64,000 nt of DNA from Pseudoalteromonas shioyasakiensis (GCF_001550135.1 NZ_LRUE01000022.1:277439-341438); one strand, 5' to 3'. Counted from the first letter of the stretch, positions 1-10,883 are shown. A program made the numbers and translations. Notes: a model not told the origin generated them from the sequence alone.

Positions 1-58
1 CGTTGTCGCACAACCTGAAGGTTGCGGTGAAACGTTCTGGCAACTGAGCTAGTGCCGC
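1..58 (-). repeat. Partial tRNA-Gly-derived repeat unit
   Basis: Read on the minus strand, this begins with the first 18 bases of the neighbouring tRNA-Gly (through the D-arm) and then diverges into a short hairpin-forming tail. It matches the two tandem units at 389-550. The unit runs off the window edge, so the array probably continues. It is not a tRNA: anticodon arm, T-arm and 3' acceptor strand are missing. Confidence 0.8.
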
Positions 59-143
59 ACAATAAGTTACTAGTTTTAAGTTACAAGCTTCAAGTTAGTT
101 ACTTTCTTCTTGAAACTTAAGCCAATTTCTTTTGGTGAGAAAT

Positions 144-219
144 TGGAGCGGCACACGAGGCTCGAACTCGTGACCTCAACCTTGGCAAGGTTGCGCTCTA
201 CCAACTGAGCTAGTGCCGC
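144..219 (-). tRNA. tRNA-Gly (anticodon GCC)
   Basis: A 76-nt cloverleaf on the minus strand. The acceptor strand GCGGCAC pairs with GTGCCGC, the anticodon loop reads TTGCCAA (GCC), the T-arm contains GTTCGAA, and the 3' CCA is encoded. Directly after the CCA on the transcript lies a CCAATTTCT/AGAAATTGG inverted repeat that could form a processing stem. It is the second intact tRNA-Gly of the operon, identical in the body to the copy at 313-388, with a similar spacer between. Confidence 0.97.
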
Positions 220-312
220 ATAAATAAGTTGTAAGCTGCAAGTTTCTAGTTTCAAGCTAATGCTTTCAACTTTCCCCTTGAAACTTATATCAATTTCTTT
301 TGGTGAAGAAAT

Positions 313-388
313 TGGAGCGGCACACGAGGCTCGAACTCGTGACCTCAACCTTGGCAAGGTTGCGCTCTACCAACTGAGCTAGTGCCGC
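313..388 (-). tRNA. tRNA-Gly (anticodon GCC)
   Basis: Second 76-nt copy on the minus strand, same body as 144-219, with GCC anticodon and encoded CCA. It is the promoter-proximal intact copy, preceded on the transcript by the two 81-bp repeat units at 389-550. The spacer to the next tRNA (220-312) is a diverged copy of the spacer at 59-143, so tRNA plus spacer were duplicated as a block. Confidence 0.97.
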
Positions 389-469
389 TTTAAAGTAGTC
401 AGTAATTTGTCCGTTGTCGCACAACCTGAAGGTTGCGGTGAAACGTTCTGGCAACTGAGCTAGTGCCGC
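389..469 (-). repeat. 81-bp tandem repeat unit containing tRNA-Gly 5' end
   Basis: The unit starts (minus strand) with the 18-base tRNA-Gly 5' segment ending ...CTCAGTTG, continues with a GCAACCT/AGGTTGTGC hairpin and ends in an AT-rich spacer. It is directly tandem with 470-550, differing at about two positions. It lies between the promoter and the first intact tRNA, so it should be transcribed in the leader. Confidence 0.85.
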
Positions 470-550
470 TTTAAAGTAGTCAGTAATTTGTCCGTTGGCG
501 CACAACCTGAAGGTTGCGGTAAAACGTTCTGGCAACTGAGCTAGTGCCGC
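470..550 (-). repeat. 81-bp tandem repeat unit containing tRNA-Gly 5' end
   Basis: Near-identical neighbour of the unit at 389-469 (G/T and G/A differences at two places in the hairpin tail). The tRNA-like 5' segment is again perfect while the rest of a tRNA is absent. This is the first repeat downstream of the promoter. Confidence 0.85.
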
Positions 551-628
551 AAATTATAACTTTCAACTATAAAAGTTTAGCTAAAGACACACTAACCCCG
601 CGGGGGTTAACGTCTTAAGCGGGGCAGG

Positions 629-656
629 ATTCTACAATAATCCGATGTGTTTGCAA
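629..656 (-). promoter_or_regulatory. Probable sigma70 promoter of the tRNA-Gly operon
   Basis: On the minus strand TTGCAA (651-656) is separated by 16 bp from TAGAAT (629-634), followed at once by a GC-rich discriminator CCTGCCCCGC. A GC-rich discriminator is typical of stringently controlled stable-RNA promoters. A CCCCGCGGGG-type palindrome lies a little further downstream (592-609). Confidence 0.65.
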
Positions 657-663
657 ATGTTTT

Positions 664-1209
664 TTACAAATTAAAGAATTTTTCTTGGTAAACCTTTAAT
701 TCCATGATCGAATCTTTGATATCGTCGAGGGCTAGATGTGAACCTTTTTTGTTCACTTGCGCTAATACGTCAGGTTTCCAACGACGTGCAAGCTCTTTAA
801 CTGTACTCACATCAAGGTTACGGTAGTGAAAGTAGTCTTCCAATTCAGGCATGTACTTATTCATAAAACGGCGGTCTTGGCCGATAGAATTACCACACAT
901 AGGTGAAGCACCCGCAGGTACCCATTGCTTTAGAAATGCCAATGTTTGATCAATAGCATCTTGTTCAGTGAATGTGCTTGCTTTACAACGAGCTGTTAAA
1001 CCAGATTGACCGTGCTGAGTCGTGCACCACTCGTCCATGCCATCAAGCAGTTCATCGCTTTGATGAATAGCAATAACAGGGCCTTCAGCCAAGATGTTTA
1101 AATCACTGTCGGTGACAACAGTGGCAATTTCGAGTATTTTATCTGTTGCTGGTTCGAGGCCTGTCATTTCCAGGTCGAGCCAGATAAGATTTGATTTATG
1201 AAAAGACAT
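664..1209 (-). CDS. orn: Oligoribonuclease
   Basis: A 3'-5' exoribonuclease that degrades 2-5 nt RNAs and linear dinucleotides such as pGpG to mononucleotides in the cytoplasm. It belongs to the DEDDh family. D12 and E14 lie in the DLEMTG motif and the C-terminal HxAxxD region is SHLALDD; the [11 protein letters not shown] block is characteristic. From the chosen start the protein is 181 aa, the E. coli length. The reading frame is open for 17 codons further upstream, but the ATG at 1209 has the ribosome-binding site (TAAGGTAACT) and starts where homologues start. It is divergent from rsgA, as in many gammaproteobacteria. Confidence 0.96.
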   Translation of the reverse strand: MSFHKSNLIWLDLEMTGLEPATDKILEIATVVTDSDLNILAEGPVIAIHQSDELLDGMDEWCTTQHGQSGLTARCKASTFTEQDAIDQTLAFLKQWVPAGASPMCGNSIGQDRRFMNKYMPELEDYFHYRNLDVSTVKELARRWKPDVLAQVNKKGSHLALDDIKDSIMELKVYQEKFFNL

Positions 1210-1331
1210 AGTTACCTTAGCGGTGCTTTCCTTTAGATCCAACGCATTTAGATATATCATATTAGTATCATCAGTCGACCTAAAGCTTTTTTTTCAAAAA
1301 GCCCGACATTTACTCAAGTTATAGGCCAAAA

Positions 1332-2390
1332 GTGGCAAAACAAAAGAAATTAAGTAAAGGCCAATCACGTCGAATTAAGGCCAATCATCAAAAACGCCTC
1401 TCTAATGCAGACAAAAAGCAACAGAAAGGGGCAACTGTGCAATGGCAAAATGACAATTTAGGCCCTGCCGAAAATGCGGTTGTGATCAGTCGATTTGGCC
1501 AACATGCCGATATCGAAACCGAATCAGGCGAAGTATTGCGCTGTAATATACGCAGAACAGTATCGAGCCTTGTATGTGGTGATGAAGTTATTTTTCGCCG
1601 TGCAAAAGTTAGCGAAGGCGACTTAGCAGGCGTTATTGAAGCAACTCATGAGCGTCGTTCACAACTAACTCGCCCTGATTTTTATGACGGGGTGAAAGTC
1701 GTCGCTGCCAATATTGACCAAATTTTAATGGTCTCTGCTGTATTGCCTGAGTTTACGCCAAACATTATCGACCGCTATTTAGTTGCCTGTGAAGACATGG
1801 GGATTGAGCCTATTTTAGTGCTTAACAAAATAGATTTAATTGACGATGAAGGCCTTGCTTTTATTGATGAAATTCTCGATATCTATCGTGAGCTAGGTTA
1901 TCAAGTACTATTAGTCAGTAATAAAACCGGTCAAGGCATTGCTGAGCTTAAACAAAAACTGGTTGATAAAAACAGCATTTTTGTTGGTCAAAGTGGTGTG
2001 GGTAAATCAACCTTAGTGAACACTGTACTGCCTGATGCTGACATCTTAACCCAAGAAGTATCTGAGAACAGCGGCCTTGGTCAACACACAACAACCGTAT
2101 CGCGATTACACCATTTACCAAGTGGTGGTAACCTAATCGACTCACCGGGAATTCGTGAGTTTGGCTTATGGCATTTAGATGTTGAGCGCGTTACATGGTG
2201 CTTTAAAGAGTTCCGTGATTTTATTGGTGGCTGTCGTTTTCGCGATTGTAAACATTTAAACGATCCTGGCTGTATAATTCGCCAAGCTGTTGATGATGGT
2301 GAAATTTCAGAACTTCGCTTTGACAGTTACCACCGAATTTTAGAAACTATGGCCGACGGCCGTGCTGGTGCACGCGCTCCTCGCGTATAA
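1332..2390 (+). CDS. rsgA: Ribosome small-subunit biogenesis GTPase RsgA
   Basis: Circularly permuted GTPase that binds the 30S subunit late in assembly and helps release RbfA. The permutation is visible: NKID (about residue 165) comes before the P-loop GQSGVGKST (about 218). An N-terminal OB-fold follows a basic tail rich in K, R and Q. The C-terminal zinc motif has Cys in [10 protein letters not shown] and DPGC. Length 352 aa fits the family (about 350). The start is GTG. It is followed after 18 bp by psd, the conserved gammaproteobacterial order. Confidence 0.96.
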   Translation: MAKQKKLSKGQSRRIKANHQKRLSNADKKQQKGATVQWQNDNLGPAENAVVISRFGQHADIETESGEVLRCNIRRTVSSLVCGDEVIFRRAKVSEGDLAGVIEATHERRSQLTRPDFYDGVKVVAANIDQILMVSAVLPEFTPNIIDRYLVACEDMGIEPILVLNKIDLIDDEGLAFIDEILDIYRELGYQVLLVSNKTGQGIAELKQKLVDKNSIFVGQSGVGKSTLVNTVLPDADILTQEVSENSGLGQHTTTVSRLHHLPSGGNLIDSPGIREFGLWHLDVERVTWCFKEFRDFIGGCRFRDCKHLNDPGCIIRQAVDDGEISELRFDSYHRILETMADGRAGARAPRV

Positions 2391-2408
2391 CTATTTAGGA
2401 AATAACAA

Positions 2409-3275
2409 GTGAGTTTAGATAAATTCAAAATTGCTATGCAATATGCCATGCCAAAACATTTCATTTCGCGCATGGTTGGCAAGTTAGCAGCAGCAAAAGC
2501 GGGTGGCTTAACAACGGCCTTAATTAAATTGTTTATCAAACAATACAAAATTGATATGAGTGAGGCTAAATACCCAGATCCAGCTCATTACAAAACTTTT
2601 AATGAGTTTTTCACTCGCCCGTTAAAAGAAGGTATTCGTCCACTTGCTGAAGAAAGCGACATTATTGCTCACCCAGTTGATGGTGCAATTAGCCAATTAG
2701 GCGATGTAGTAGACGGTCAAATCATCCAAGCAAAAGGCCATGACTACAGCTTACAAGCACTCCTTGGTGGCAAAGAAGAAGACACTGCACCGTTTTTAGG
2801 CGGGAAGTTTGCAACTATTTATTTAGCGCCTAAAGATTACCACCGTATTCACATGCCTGTTGATGGTACGCTGAGCAAAATGATCTACGTACCGGGTGAT
2901 TTATTTTCGGTAAACCCGTTAACAGCACAAAATGTACCTAACCTATTTGCTCGTAACGAGCGTGTTGTAGCTATCTTTGAAACTGAAATTGGCCCGCTAG
3001 CCATGGTACTTGTTGGTGCGACAATTGTTGCTAGCATCGAGACTATTTGGGCAGGCACAGTCACGCCACCAGCAGGTAAAGATGTATTTAGTTGGAATTA
3101 CCCAACTACAGGTGACAACGCGATTACTCTGAAGAAGGGTGAAGAAATGGGTCGCTTTAAGTTAGGCTCTACCGTTATTTTAGCCTGGGGAGCAAATCAA
3201 GCTGAGTTCTTATCAGATCAACACCCAGAAACAGTGACCCGCATGGGCACACCATTTGCGAAAATTAACGACTAA
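2409..3275 (+). CDS. psd: Phosphatidylserine decarboxylase proenzyme
   Basis: Membrane-associated pyruvoyl enzyme that decarboxylates phosphatidylserine to phosphatidylethanolamine, the last step of PE synthesis. The LGST self-cleavage motif is at about residues 252-255, with Ser254 expected to become the pyruvoyl group of the alpha chain. HPVDG and YHRIHMP are the other family signatures. Length 288 aa is normal. GTG start with an AGGAAATAACAA ribosome-binding region just after the rsgA stop; the two genes are probably cotranscribed. Confidence 0.96.
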   Translation: MSLDKFKIAMQYAMPKHFISRMVGKLAAAKAGGLTTALIKLFIKQYKIDMSEAKYPDPAHYKTFNEFFTRPLKEGIRPLAEESDIIAHPVDGAISQLGDVVDGQIIQAKGHDYSLQALLGGKEEDTAPFLGGKFATIYLAPKDYHRIHMPVDGTLSKMIYVPGDLFSVNPLTAQNVPNLFARNERVVAIFETEIGPLAMVLVGATIVASIETIWAGTVTPPAGKDVFSWNYPTTGDNAITLKKGEEMGRFKLGSTVILAWGANQAEFLSDQHPETVTRMGTPFAKIND

Positions 3276-3284
3276 TAAGTTCAA

Positions 3285-3320
3285 TTAAGCAAACCACTTG
3301 AGCAATAGTGGTTTGCTTAA
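3285..3320. terminator. Hairpin between convergent psd and thiF
   Basis: A 14-bp perfect inverted repeat (TTAAGCAAACCACT and its complement) with an 8-nt loop sits directly after the psd stop and before the thiF stop. The following tract is A/T-rich rather than a clean T-run, so it may act in both directions but weakly. Confidence 0.6.
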
Positions 3321-3339
3321 AATTCATTATAAACCGCGC

Positions 3340-4095
3340 CTACACCCCACGATTACACTCTGAGCATTCACTATCTTTTTGAATATTAAAGCACTGCTGC
3401 ATTAGTGTTAGCCCATCAAATTGAATAAACTCGCTACCCGTTTTATGGCCAAGCAATATATTGATAGCCAATAAACTTTGCATGCTCCCCATAACACCCA
3501 GCAACGGGCTCAATACCCCTGCATTGTCACAATTAAGCGCTGTTTGCTCCTCCGTTTGTGGGAATATACAGCCATAGCAAGGGCTCTGTTCATCACGAAA
3601 ATCAAAACTCATCACCTGCCCCTGCGTTGCAATAGCGGCAGCTGATACAAGTGGGATAGATTTAGCTAAACAATAGCGATTAACCAAATACCGGGTAGCA
3701 AAGTTATCACTGCAATCGAGGATGATGTCAGCACCTTCAAGTAGCTCAACACAGTTACTTTCATCAAGCTTTTGGCATAAAGGCTTAACCGTAATTTGAT
3801 TATTTAAACTGCTTAACACCTTGGCAGCCGCCTGTGTTTTTGCCTGCCCCATGTGGTTTACTTTATAGAGTATTTGTCGCTGTAGATTTGAAAGCTCAAC
3901 TTTATCGTCGTCAATCAAAGTGAGCGTTCCGATTCCTGCAGCCGCTAAATAAAACAGTGCAGGTGAGCCAAGCCCCCCCGCTCCGACAACCACAATATGT
4001 GCAGACTTTAACTTTTGCTGCCCTGCATGCCCCACCTCTTTGAGTAGCAAGTGGCGGCTATAACGAATTTGCTCTTTGTCGCTTAACGCGCTCAT
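3340..4095 (-). CDS. thiF: ThiF sulfur-carrier adenylyltransferase
   Basis: E1-like enzyme that adenylates the C-terminal glycine of ThiS, the first step in building its thiocarboxylate for thiazole synthesis. The N-terminal nucleotide-binding motif is GAGGLGSPAL, and RxxxxRQ-type residues (NLQRQIL) follow. Zinc-binding CxxC pairs are CYGC (mid-protein) and CSEC near the C-terminus. Length 251 aa. Sequence alone does not separate ThiF from MoeB; placement as last gene of the thi operon, one base after thiDE, decides for ThiF. Confidence 0.93.
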   Translation of the reverse strand: MSALSDKEQIRYSRHLLLKEVGHAGQQKLKSAHIVVVGAGGLGSPALFYLAAAGIGTLTLIDDDKVELSNLQRQILYKVNHMGQAKTQAAAKVLSSLNNQITVKPLCQKLDESNCVELLEGADIILDCSDNFATRYLVNRYCLAKSIPLVSAAAIATQGQVMSFDFRDEQSPCYGCIFPQTEEQTALNCDNAGVLSPLLGVMGSMQSLLAINILLGHKTGSEFIQFDGLTLMQQCFNIQKDSECSECNRGV

Positions 4096-4096
4096 A

Positions 4097-5620
4097 TTAT
4101 GACTGACCTTCGACCAGCTGTTTTAACTTGGCAATGGCTGCTTGGTAGTTTTCGGCTTCAGTAATCGCACGTACTACGGCAACACTGCCAACACCCGTGC
4201 TCGCAACTTGCTCAGCACGAGATAAGTCAATTCCACCAATCGCGACCGTTGGATAATCGGCCATCAACGGCACAAATTTTTCGAGCTTTTCTAAGCCCTG
4301 AATTTGCCCAGTCATGTCTTTAGTGGTGGTTGGATAAATAGCACCAAACGCCATATAACTTGGTCTGTAATTATGTGCACGCAGCATCTCATAAAAGCCA
4401 TGAGTCGATACACCTAAGCGTAACCCCGCCTCTTTTATGGCAATTAAATTAGCGGTTTGTAAGTCTTCTTGTCCTAAATGCACACCATAAGCACCGTGCT
4501 TAATCGCCAACTGCCAATAATCATTGATATACACCTGCGCATCGTAATTCTGCCCCAGCATAACCGCACTTGCAATCGACTCATCAAGTGCTGCATCGTC
4601 TGCATTTTTCATTCTTAATTGAACTGTTTTAACCCCTTCGGCTAAACACTTCTCTAACCAATCAACCGTATCTACAACGGCATACAGCCCAAGTTGTTTA
4701 GAGTCGCACTCGGCAAAGCCTGCTGCCATGGTAAAATCAACCGGGCAATCAAAGTCGAGCTCATCACCGAGCCAACTTCCCGCCTCGATGACTTGTGGGT
4801 AATCTGCTAGATTTGTTGGAAAGCAAGTGTGTGCAACAGGTCCAATCCCTTCACCATATCGAATGGCTGCTTTTAAACCTTGGTTTATATAGGCTTTCGC
4901 TAAAATAAAGGCATCTTTGAGTGGATACTGTTTGGCTAAACACGCGGCAATCACAGAGGCCATACTGCATCCAGTACCGTGACTATGCGGAGTTTGAATT
5001 TTTTCGTTACCAAGCCAATATTCCTGCTCACCTTGCACGCAGTAATCAATGCAATAGCCACTTGGGTAATCCCAATGCCCCCCTTTGATAATCACCGCTT
5101 TTGCACCAAAGTCAGTTAACTTTTCTGCGGCTTCTTTCACTGCGCTTGGGCCAATCAAATAAACACCGGTTAATAGCTGCGTTTCGTGGGTGTTCGGTGT
5201 TACTACATCGACTAATGGCAATAAGCACTCTTTAATGGCACTAACGGTATCTTCTTCTGTTAATAAATCACCACTTGAGGCAATGGCAACCGGATCATAA
5301 ACAACTAAAGGCGGCTCTGCCCAAGTTGCTTTGTAATGTTTTAAATGCTCACTAATAAGCTGTATTTGCTGCACATTGGCAAGCATGCCAATTTTAATCA
5401 CACTGGCAGGCATATCACTGGCTAAGGCTAATAGTTGCGACTCAATCACCTCTGTTGAAATCGGGTTAAGTGCTTCTACACCTAAACTATTTTGTGCCGT
5501 TAAAGCAGTAATAACCGTACAGCCGTGTACATTAAAACTTTGCATTGCCTTGATATCGGCTTGAATTCCTGCACCGCCGCCCGAATCTGAGCCAGCTATG
5601 GTCCATACAACCTGATTCAT
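4097..5620 (-). CDS. thiDE: ThiD-ThiE fusion: HMP(-P) kinase / thiamine phosphate synthase
   Basis: Bifunctional 507-aa protein. The N-terminal ribokinase-fold ThiD domain (about 1-265) has GSDSGGGAGIQAD at the start and the HGTGC anion-hole motif; it phosphorylates hydroxymethylpyrimidine twice. The C-terminal TIM-barrel ThiE domain (about 300-500) has QLRMK, INDYW, VHLGQED and GAIYPTTTKD; it joins HMP-PP with thiazole phosphate. An in-frame GTG four codons upstream overlaps the ribosome-binding site, so ATG at 5620 behind GAGGAATAAC is chosen. The fusion couples two consecutive steps of the pathway. It lies between thiG and thiF in the operon. Confidence 0.94.
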   Translation of the reverse strand: MNQVVWTIAGSDSGGGAGIQADIKAMQSFNVHGCTVITALTAQNSLGVEALNPISTEVIESQLLALASDMPASVIKIGMLANVQQIQLISEHLKHYKATWAEPPLVVYDPVAIASSGDLLTEEDTVSAIKECLLPLVDVVTPNTHETQLLTGVYLIGPSAVKEAAEKLTDFGAKAVIIKGGHWDYPSGYCIDYCVQGEQEYWLGNEKIQTPHSHGTGCSMASVIAACLAKQYPLKDAFILAKAYINQGLKAAIRYGEGIGPVAHTCFPTNLADYPQVIEAGSWLGDELDFDCPVDFTMAAGFAECDSKQLGLYAVVDTVDWLEKCLAEGVKTVQLRMKNADDAALDESIASAVMLGQNYDAQVYINDYWQLAIKHGAYGVHLGQEDLQTANLIAIKEAGLRLGVSTHGFYEMLRAHNYRPSYMAFGAIYPTTTKDMTGQIQGLEKLEKFVPLMADYPTVAIGGIDLSRAEQVASTGVGSVAVVRAITEAENYQAAIAKLKQLVEGQS

Positions 5621-5635
5621 GTTATTCCTCACATT

Positions 5636-6418
5636 TTATTCTTGATGCCAAAATGGCATACCGAGCGTCGGCGTTGATGGGCTTGCTACGTCTTTTTCTG
5701 GCATCGCTTTAGCCACATAGCTATATCGCCCCGCTTCAACCGCACTTTTAAACGCTTTACTCATCGTCACTGGGCAACCTGCCCCTGCAATTGCCGAGTT
5801 TAATAATACGGCATCATACCCTAATTCAAGCGCTTGGCAGGCATGAGATGGTAAACCTAAGCCTGCATCAACAATTAAAGTATGGTTTGGCAAGCGCTCA
5901 CGGATCATTTTTAAGTTGTAAGGATTCAGCAAGCCTTTACCTGTGCCAATCGGTGCGCCCCAAGGCATTAGTACTTCGCAGCCTAAATCAGCGAGGCGCT
6001 GACACAGCACTAAATCATCTGTGCAATAAGGTAAAACTTTAAAGCCATCGGCCAATAAAATTTTAGTGGCTTCGAGCAGTGCGATTGGATCTGGCTGTAA
6101 ATTATATTCATCACCAATTAGTTCTAACTTGATCCAATCAGTGGCAAACACTTCGCGGCACATTTGCGCCAAGGTCACCGCCTCTTTTACGCTATGACAA
6201 CCCGCCGTATTTGGCAGCACCTTTAACCCAGTGTTTTTTATCAATTGCCAAAAATCATCACCCGCAGCAGCGCTTTGCTGGCGTCTTAATGAAACGGTGA
6301 CAATCTCAGCCTGTGAGGCCACTATCGAATCCTGCATAACACTAGGTGAAGGATACAATGCTGAGCCAACCAGTAACCGACTCGTAAATTGCTCACCATA
6401 AACCGAAAAACTATCCAT
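5636..6418 (-). CDS. thiG: Thiazole synthase ThiG
   Basis: Forms the thiazole phosphate ring from deoxyxylulose phosphate, ThiS thiocarboxylate and dehydroglycine. The catalytic Lys is in [10 protein letters not shown], and phosphate-binding GAPIGTGKG and DAGLG motifs follow. Length 260 aa fits the family. The frame stays open 42 codons further upstream across thiS, but those residues have no ThiG character; ATG at 6418 is preceded by AAGGAGG. That ribosome-binding site lies inside the last two codons of thiS. Confidence 0.95.
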   Translation of the reverse strand: MDSFSVYGEQFTSRLLVGSALYPSPSVMQDSIVASQAEIVTVSLRRQQSAAAGDDFWQLIKNTGLKVLPNTAGCHSVKEAVTLAQMCREVFATDWIKLELIGDEYNLQPDPIALLEATKILLADGFKVLPYCTDDLVLCQRLADLGCEVLMPWGAPIGTGKGLLNPYNLKMIRERLPNHTLIVDAGLGLPSHACQALELGYDAVLLNSAIAGAGCPVTMSKAFKSAVEAGRYSYVAKAMPEKDVASPSTPTLGMPFWHQE

Positions 6419-6419
6419 C

Positions 6420-6617
6420 TTAGCCTCCTTGAATTGGCGACAATAACTCAATGCTGTCGCCTTCGTTGAGGGTTTTAGCATCGCATTGACTGCGCGGTAC
6501 AAAGTCACCATTAACGGCAACCGCAAATGGCGGTCTTGCGCCAAATTGACTTAACGCCTGAGTCAGCGATGTATTGTCGTTCACTGTAACTGACTGACCA
6601 TTAATTAAAATATTCAT
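6420..6617 (-). CDS. thiS: Sulfur carrier protein ThiS
   Basis: A 65-aa ubiquitin-fold protein ending in the required Gly-Gly, whose C-terminal carboxylate is adenylated by ThiF and converted to the thiocarboxylate that donates sulfur to ThiG. It starts MNILINGQ, the family pattern. Its stop codon is separated by one base from the thiG start, and the Gly-Gly codons GGA GGC form the thiG ribosome-binding site, so translation of the two is likely coupled. Confidence 0.95.
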   Translation of the reverse strand: MNILINGQSVTVNDNTSLTQALSQFGARPPFAVAVNGDFVPRSQCDAKTLNEGDSIELLSPIQGG

Positions 6618-6625
6618 TTTTATCC

Positions 6626-7630
6626 TTAAGCAATTAAGCTCACTGCATCATCAACCACCTGAGGCGCAAGTAGATAGCCATGACGGTATAAGCCATTAAT
6701 ACTGATCACTCGACCTTGCTTAGTGACTTTCGGACGATTGTCTGTAAACGCAGGACGAAGCCCCGATTGCAAGCTCTCGATACGCCCTTCAGCAAAGCCG
6801 CTATGCACCGTATAAGCAGCAGACAATAACTCCAGCGCCGAGCGCACGGTGACTTTACCGCGGTCTTGTGATTCGATTTCAGTCGCACCAATCACAAATT
6901 GATGATTTGGCTTAGGAGCAATATAAATTGGGTAACGCGGATGCATCAGTCGTATCGGTCTAGTTAGGTTCACCTCTGGTGCATATAAACGCGCCACCTC
7001 TCCTCTTACTCCACGCAGTAAAGGTTCAGCCTGTTTAGCACCTAAGCCTCTACAATCAAATACATAATCAAAGCTTTGGCCATTCACTTGATGGGCGTTC
7101 AATTCAACTTTACAGCCAAAGTTAAATTGCACTCCTTGCGAGGTAAGCTTTTTAAAACTAGCGCTATAAAATGCCTGATTATCGAGTTGCCCTTCACAAG
7201 GTAAATACACACCTTGGTGGAAACGCCCAGCTAGTTCTGGCTCAAGATCAGCGATTTGAGTGCCAACCAAAGCCTGTGCCTGATAGCTTTCAAGTGGTTT
7301 TAAGCGGCTCACAAAACTTTGTAAATCGCCCTTATCTTGCTGATGAGCAACCACTAAACTGCCTGTTTGTTGAAAATACACAGCGTCATCGAGTTCACTT
7401 AGAATTTGCTGCCAACGCGTGATGCTATTAAGCCCTTGTAGGGCTAAATCCTGTTCACACAGGACTGATTCTGCAAGGGGGGCTAACATCGCTGCAGCAA
7501 CGCTGCCGGCACTGTTGCTAGCATGTTCATCATCTTGCTCAAACACACTTAACTGATGCTCTTTAGCAAGTGCCAATGCAGTTAAACGGCCAGTTAAACC
7601 AAAACCCAGTATCGCTATCTTTAAAGACAT
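6626..7630 (-). CDS. thiO: Glycine oxidase ThiO
   Basis: FAD-dependent oxidase of the DAO family that converts glycine to iminoglycine (dehydroglycine) for ThiG. The N-terminal dinucleotide-binding motif is GFGLTG. The late RLMHPRYPIYIAPKP and GATE segments and the C-terminal GLYRHGYLLAP motif are typical of ThiO. Length 334 aa. It takes the place of the radical-SAM tyrosine lyase ThiH found in E. coli thiazole synthesis, so this operon uses the oxygen-dependent route. Confidence 0.92.
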   Translation of the reverse strand: MSLKIAILGFGLTGRLTALALAKEHQLSVFEQDDEHASNSAGSVAAAMLAPLAESVLCEQDLALQGLNSITRWQQILSELDDAVYFQQTGSLVVAHQQDKGDLQSFVSRLKPLESYQAQALVGTQIADLEPELAGRFHQGVYLPCEGQLDNQAFYSASFKKLTSQGVQFNFGCKVELNAHQVNGQSFDYVFDCRGLGAKQAEPLLRGVRGEVARLYAPEVNLTRPIRLMHPRYPIYIAPKPNHQFVIGATEIESQDRGKVTVRSALELLSAAYTVHSGFAEGRIESLQSGLRPAFTDNRPKVTKQGRVISINGLYRHGYLLAPQVVDDAVSLIA

Positions 7631-7637
7631 AAACTTT

Positions 7638-7664
7638 CTAGGCGCTAGGCTCTAGGCCCTAGGT
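7638..7664. repeat. CTAGG-type short intergenic repeats
   Basis: Four imperfect CTAGG/GCTAGG words in tandem with about 7-bp spacing lie between thiC and thiO. The same words (CCTAGAG, three times) occur at 13145-13166 after the TonB receptor gene. No gene or known signal fits. Confidence 0.5.
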
Positions 7665-7703
7665 AAAAACCCAGAGCCCATCGCTGATGCCTAGCTCCAT
7701 CAA

Positions 7704-9659
<1,956 letters not shown>

Positions 9660-9808
9660 TTACCTCATTGCTTTAAGGGTTGTCTTGTCAGATATTGCAA
9701 ATGCAATAGAGAGTGGCAAACGCCATTGGATCGTCAATAAGCTAAGTGCTTACTAGTGCAGCCTGTACCGCTTATGCCCCAAAAATTTGGCGCACAAGCG
9801 CCCAGTGA

Positions 9809-9899
9809 GGCAGCTTGTTCCCTACGCAGGTGTTAGCCTGATCAGGTTCACGGATCCCGCTTTCGCGATCTCAGCCTTATTAAAGGCACTCCGACAAGT
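9809..9899 (-). promoter_or_regulatory. TPP riboswitch (THI element)
   Basis: On the minus strand the leader contains the conserved THI-box blocks in order: GTCGGAGTGCC, GGCTGAGA (pyrimidine-sensing arm), CCGTGAACCTGATCAGG, then CTAACACCTGCGTAGGGAA. These are the hallmark sequences of the thiamine-pyrophosphate aptamer. It lies in the 5' leader of thiC and should reduce expression of the operon when TPP is plentiful. Whether control is on translation or transcription is not clear. Confidence 0.95.
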
Positions 9900-9927
9900 A
9901 TAAATTCGTTTCTTTTAAAACGCCCTG

Positions 9928-9956
9928 AGTGTACGTCAGTTAAAAATTTGCTGCAA
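9928..9956 (-). promoter_or_regulatory. Probable sigma70 promoter of the thi operon
   Basis: On the minus strand TTGCAG (9951-9956), 17 bp, TACACT (9928-9933). The predicted start near 9921 would place the TPP aptamer about 20 nt into the transcript. Confidence 0.6.
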
Positions 9957-9967
9957 GCTCAGCTACT

Positions 9968-10369
9968 TTAGTTTTTTGCAATGAAGGTAAAGTGGTGCTC
10001 ACCTTGCAAGGTCAGTTGCTCAGCAGTTAAAGTAATGGCCGCACCTTCTTTTAGCGTTGACAGTAATTGCTGCTCAAGCGCATCAACTTGCTCACCACAA
10101 GATTTACGCGTCATACCTAACTTATTTACTGTTAGCGTATCTTCGCTGAGCGCACCTTCACCAAAAAATTTATTACAGCCAGCAAAGCCGTTAACCTGCA
10201 TCGCTTCGATAAAACGCAGCGAGGCTGTTTGGGATACAGGAATGGCTAAACCATTCACTTTTGATAATTGCCACTGTGTATATTTTAATTGCTCACTAGT
10301 GACTGTCCCTGTCGATGAGCAGCCCATGCAAAATAATACTAAAAGGAGGGGCAAGGCTACTAACTTCAT
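9968..10369 (-). CDS. META-domain lipoprotein (HslJ-like)
   Basis: A 133-aa exported protein with a signal peptide ending in a lipobox-like CMGC at about residues 14-17, so probably a lipoprotein of the cell envelope. The mature part (YTQWQLSKVNGLAIP ... GFAGCNKFFGEG ... TRKSCGE ... LEQQLLSTL) is a META domain, known from E. coli HslJ. HslJ is linked to heat shock and novobiocin resistance; the biochemical role of the domain is unknown. It is a single gene between the thi leader and a thioesterase gene. Confidence 0.8.
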   Translation of the reverse strand: MKLVALPLLLVLFCMGCSSTGTVTSEQLKYTQWQLSKVNGLAIPVSQTASLRFIEAMQVNGFAGCNKFFGEGALSEDTLTVNKLGMTRKSCGEQVDALEQQLLSTLKEGAAITLTAEQLTLQGEHHFTFIAKN

Positions 10370-10493
10370 ATTTTTTTACGATTCAAATTTCAATGTAGTA
10401 ATAATAACAACATTTAACGCAATTGATCGTTAAAAAAACATGTTTTATCTGTAAAAAATTGTTCTAAGTTAGCTTTTTAAATAACAACGCAGA

Positions 10494-10883
10494 CTATTTG
10501 AATAAGTTATCGACTTCTTCTGGTAAAAAAGGACGACCTTTTTCATTTACCGACGTGCCAATCACCAAAGCTTGCAGCATCACTTTATCGTCATGTTTAC
10601 GATACACCGTTTGCCTAAAAGCAAACTTTAAACGGCTGATACGCTCAGGCTCAACTGCAACGTAAAACTCATCGCCCGGCACTAGTGATGCCTTGTAATC
10701 CATTTCGCTTCGCAGCACGACCAGGTTTACTTTTTCTCTTGCTAGCTTTGCAAAGTCGATACCTTGAGCATGTAAAAACTCATGGCGAGCATGCTCTAGG
10801 TAATTAAAATAAACACTGTTATTAACAATGCCTTGTAAATCACACTCATAATCACGCACTTTAAAGTCTACTTTAAAGGTCAT
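10494..10883 (-). CDS. Hotdog-fold acyl-CoA thioesterase (YbgC/FadM-like)
   Basis: A 129-aa hotdog thioesterase. The active-site segment VRDYECDLQGIVNNSVYFNYLEHARHEF follows the 4-hydroxybenzoyl-CoA thioesterase pattern, with the Asp in YECD. An upstream in-frame TTG exists, but ATG at 10883 has AGGA eight bases before it. The likely job is hydrolysis of acyl-CoA. Substrate range cannot be read from sequence; FadM (long-chain) and YbgC (short-chain, Tol-Pal region) are both possible. No tol genes are near. Confidence 0.8.
   Translation of the reverse strand: MTFKVDFKVRDYECDLQGIVNNSVYFNYLEHARHEFLHAQGIDFAKLAREKVNLVVLRSEMDYKASLVPGDEFYVAVEPERISRLKFAFRQTVYRKHDDKVMLQALVIGTSVNEKGRPFLPEEVDNLFK

Noticed and set aside
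76..535. Open frames on the minus strand through the tRNA-Gly region
   Set aside because: They run through intact tRNAs and their repeats; the repeated peptide segments simply mirror the DNA repeats.
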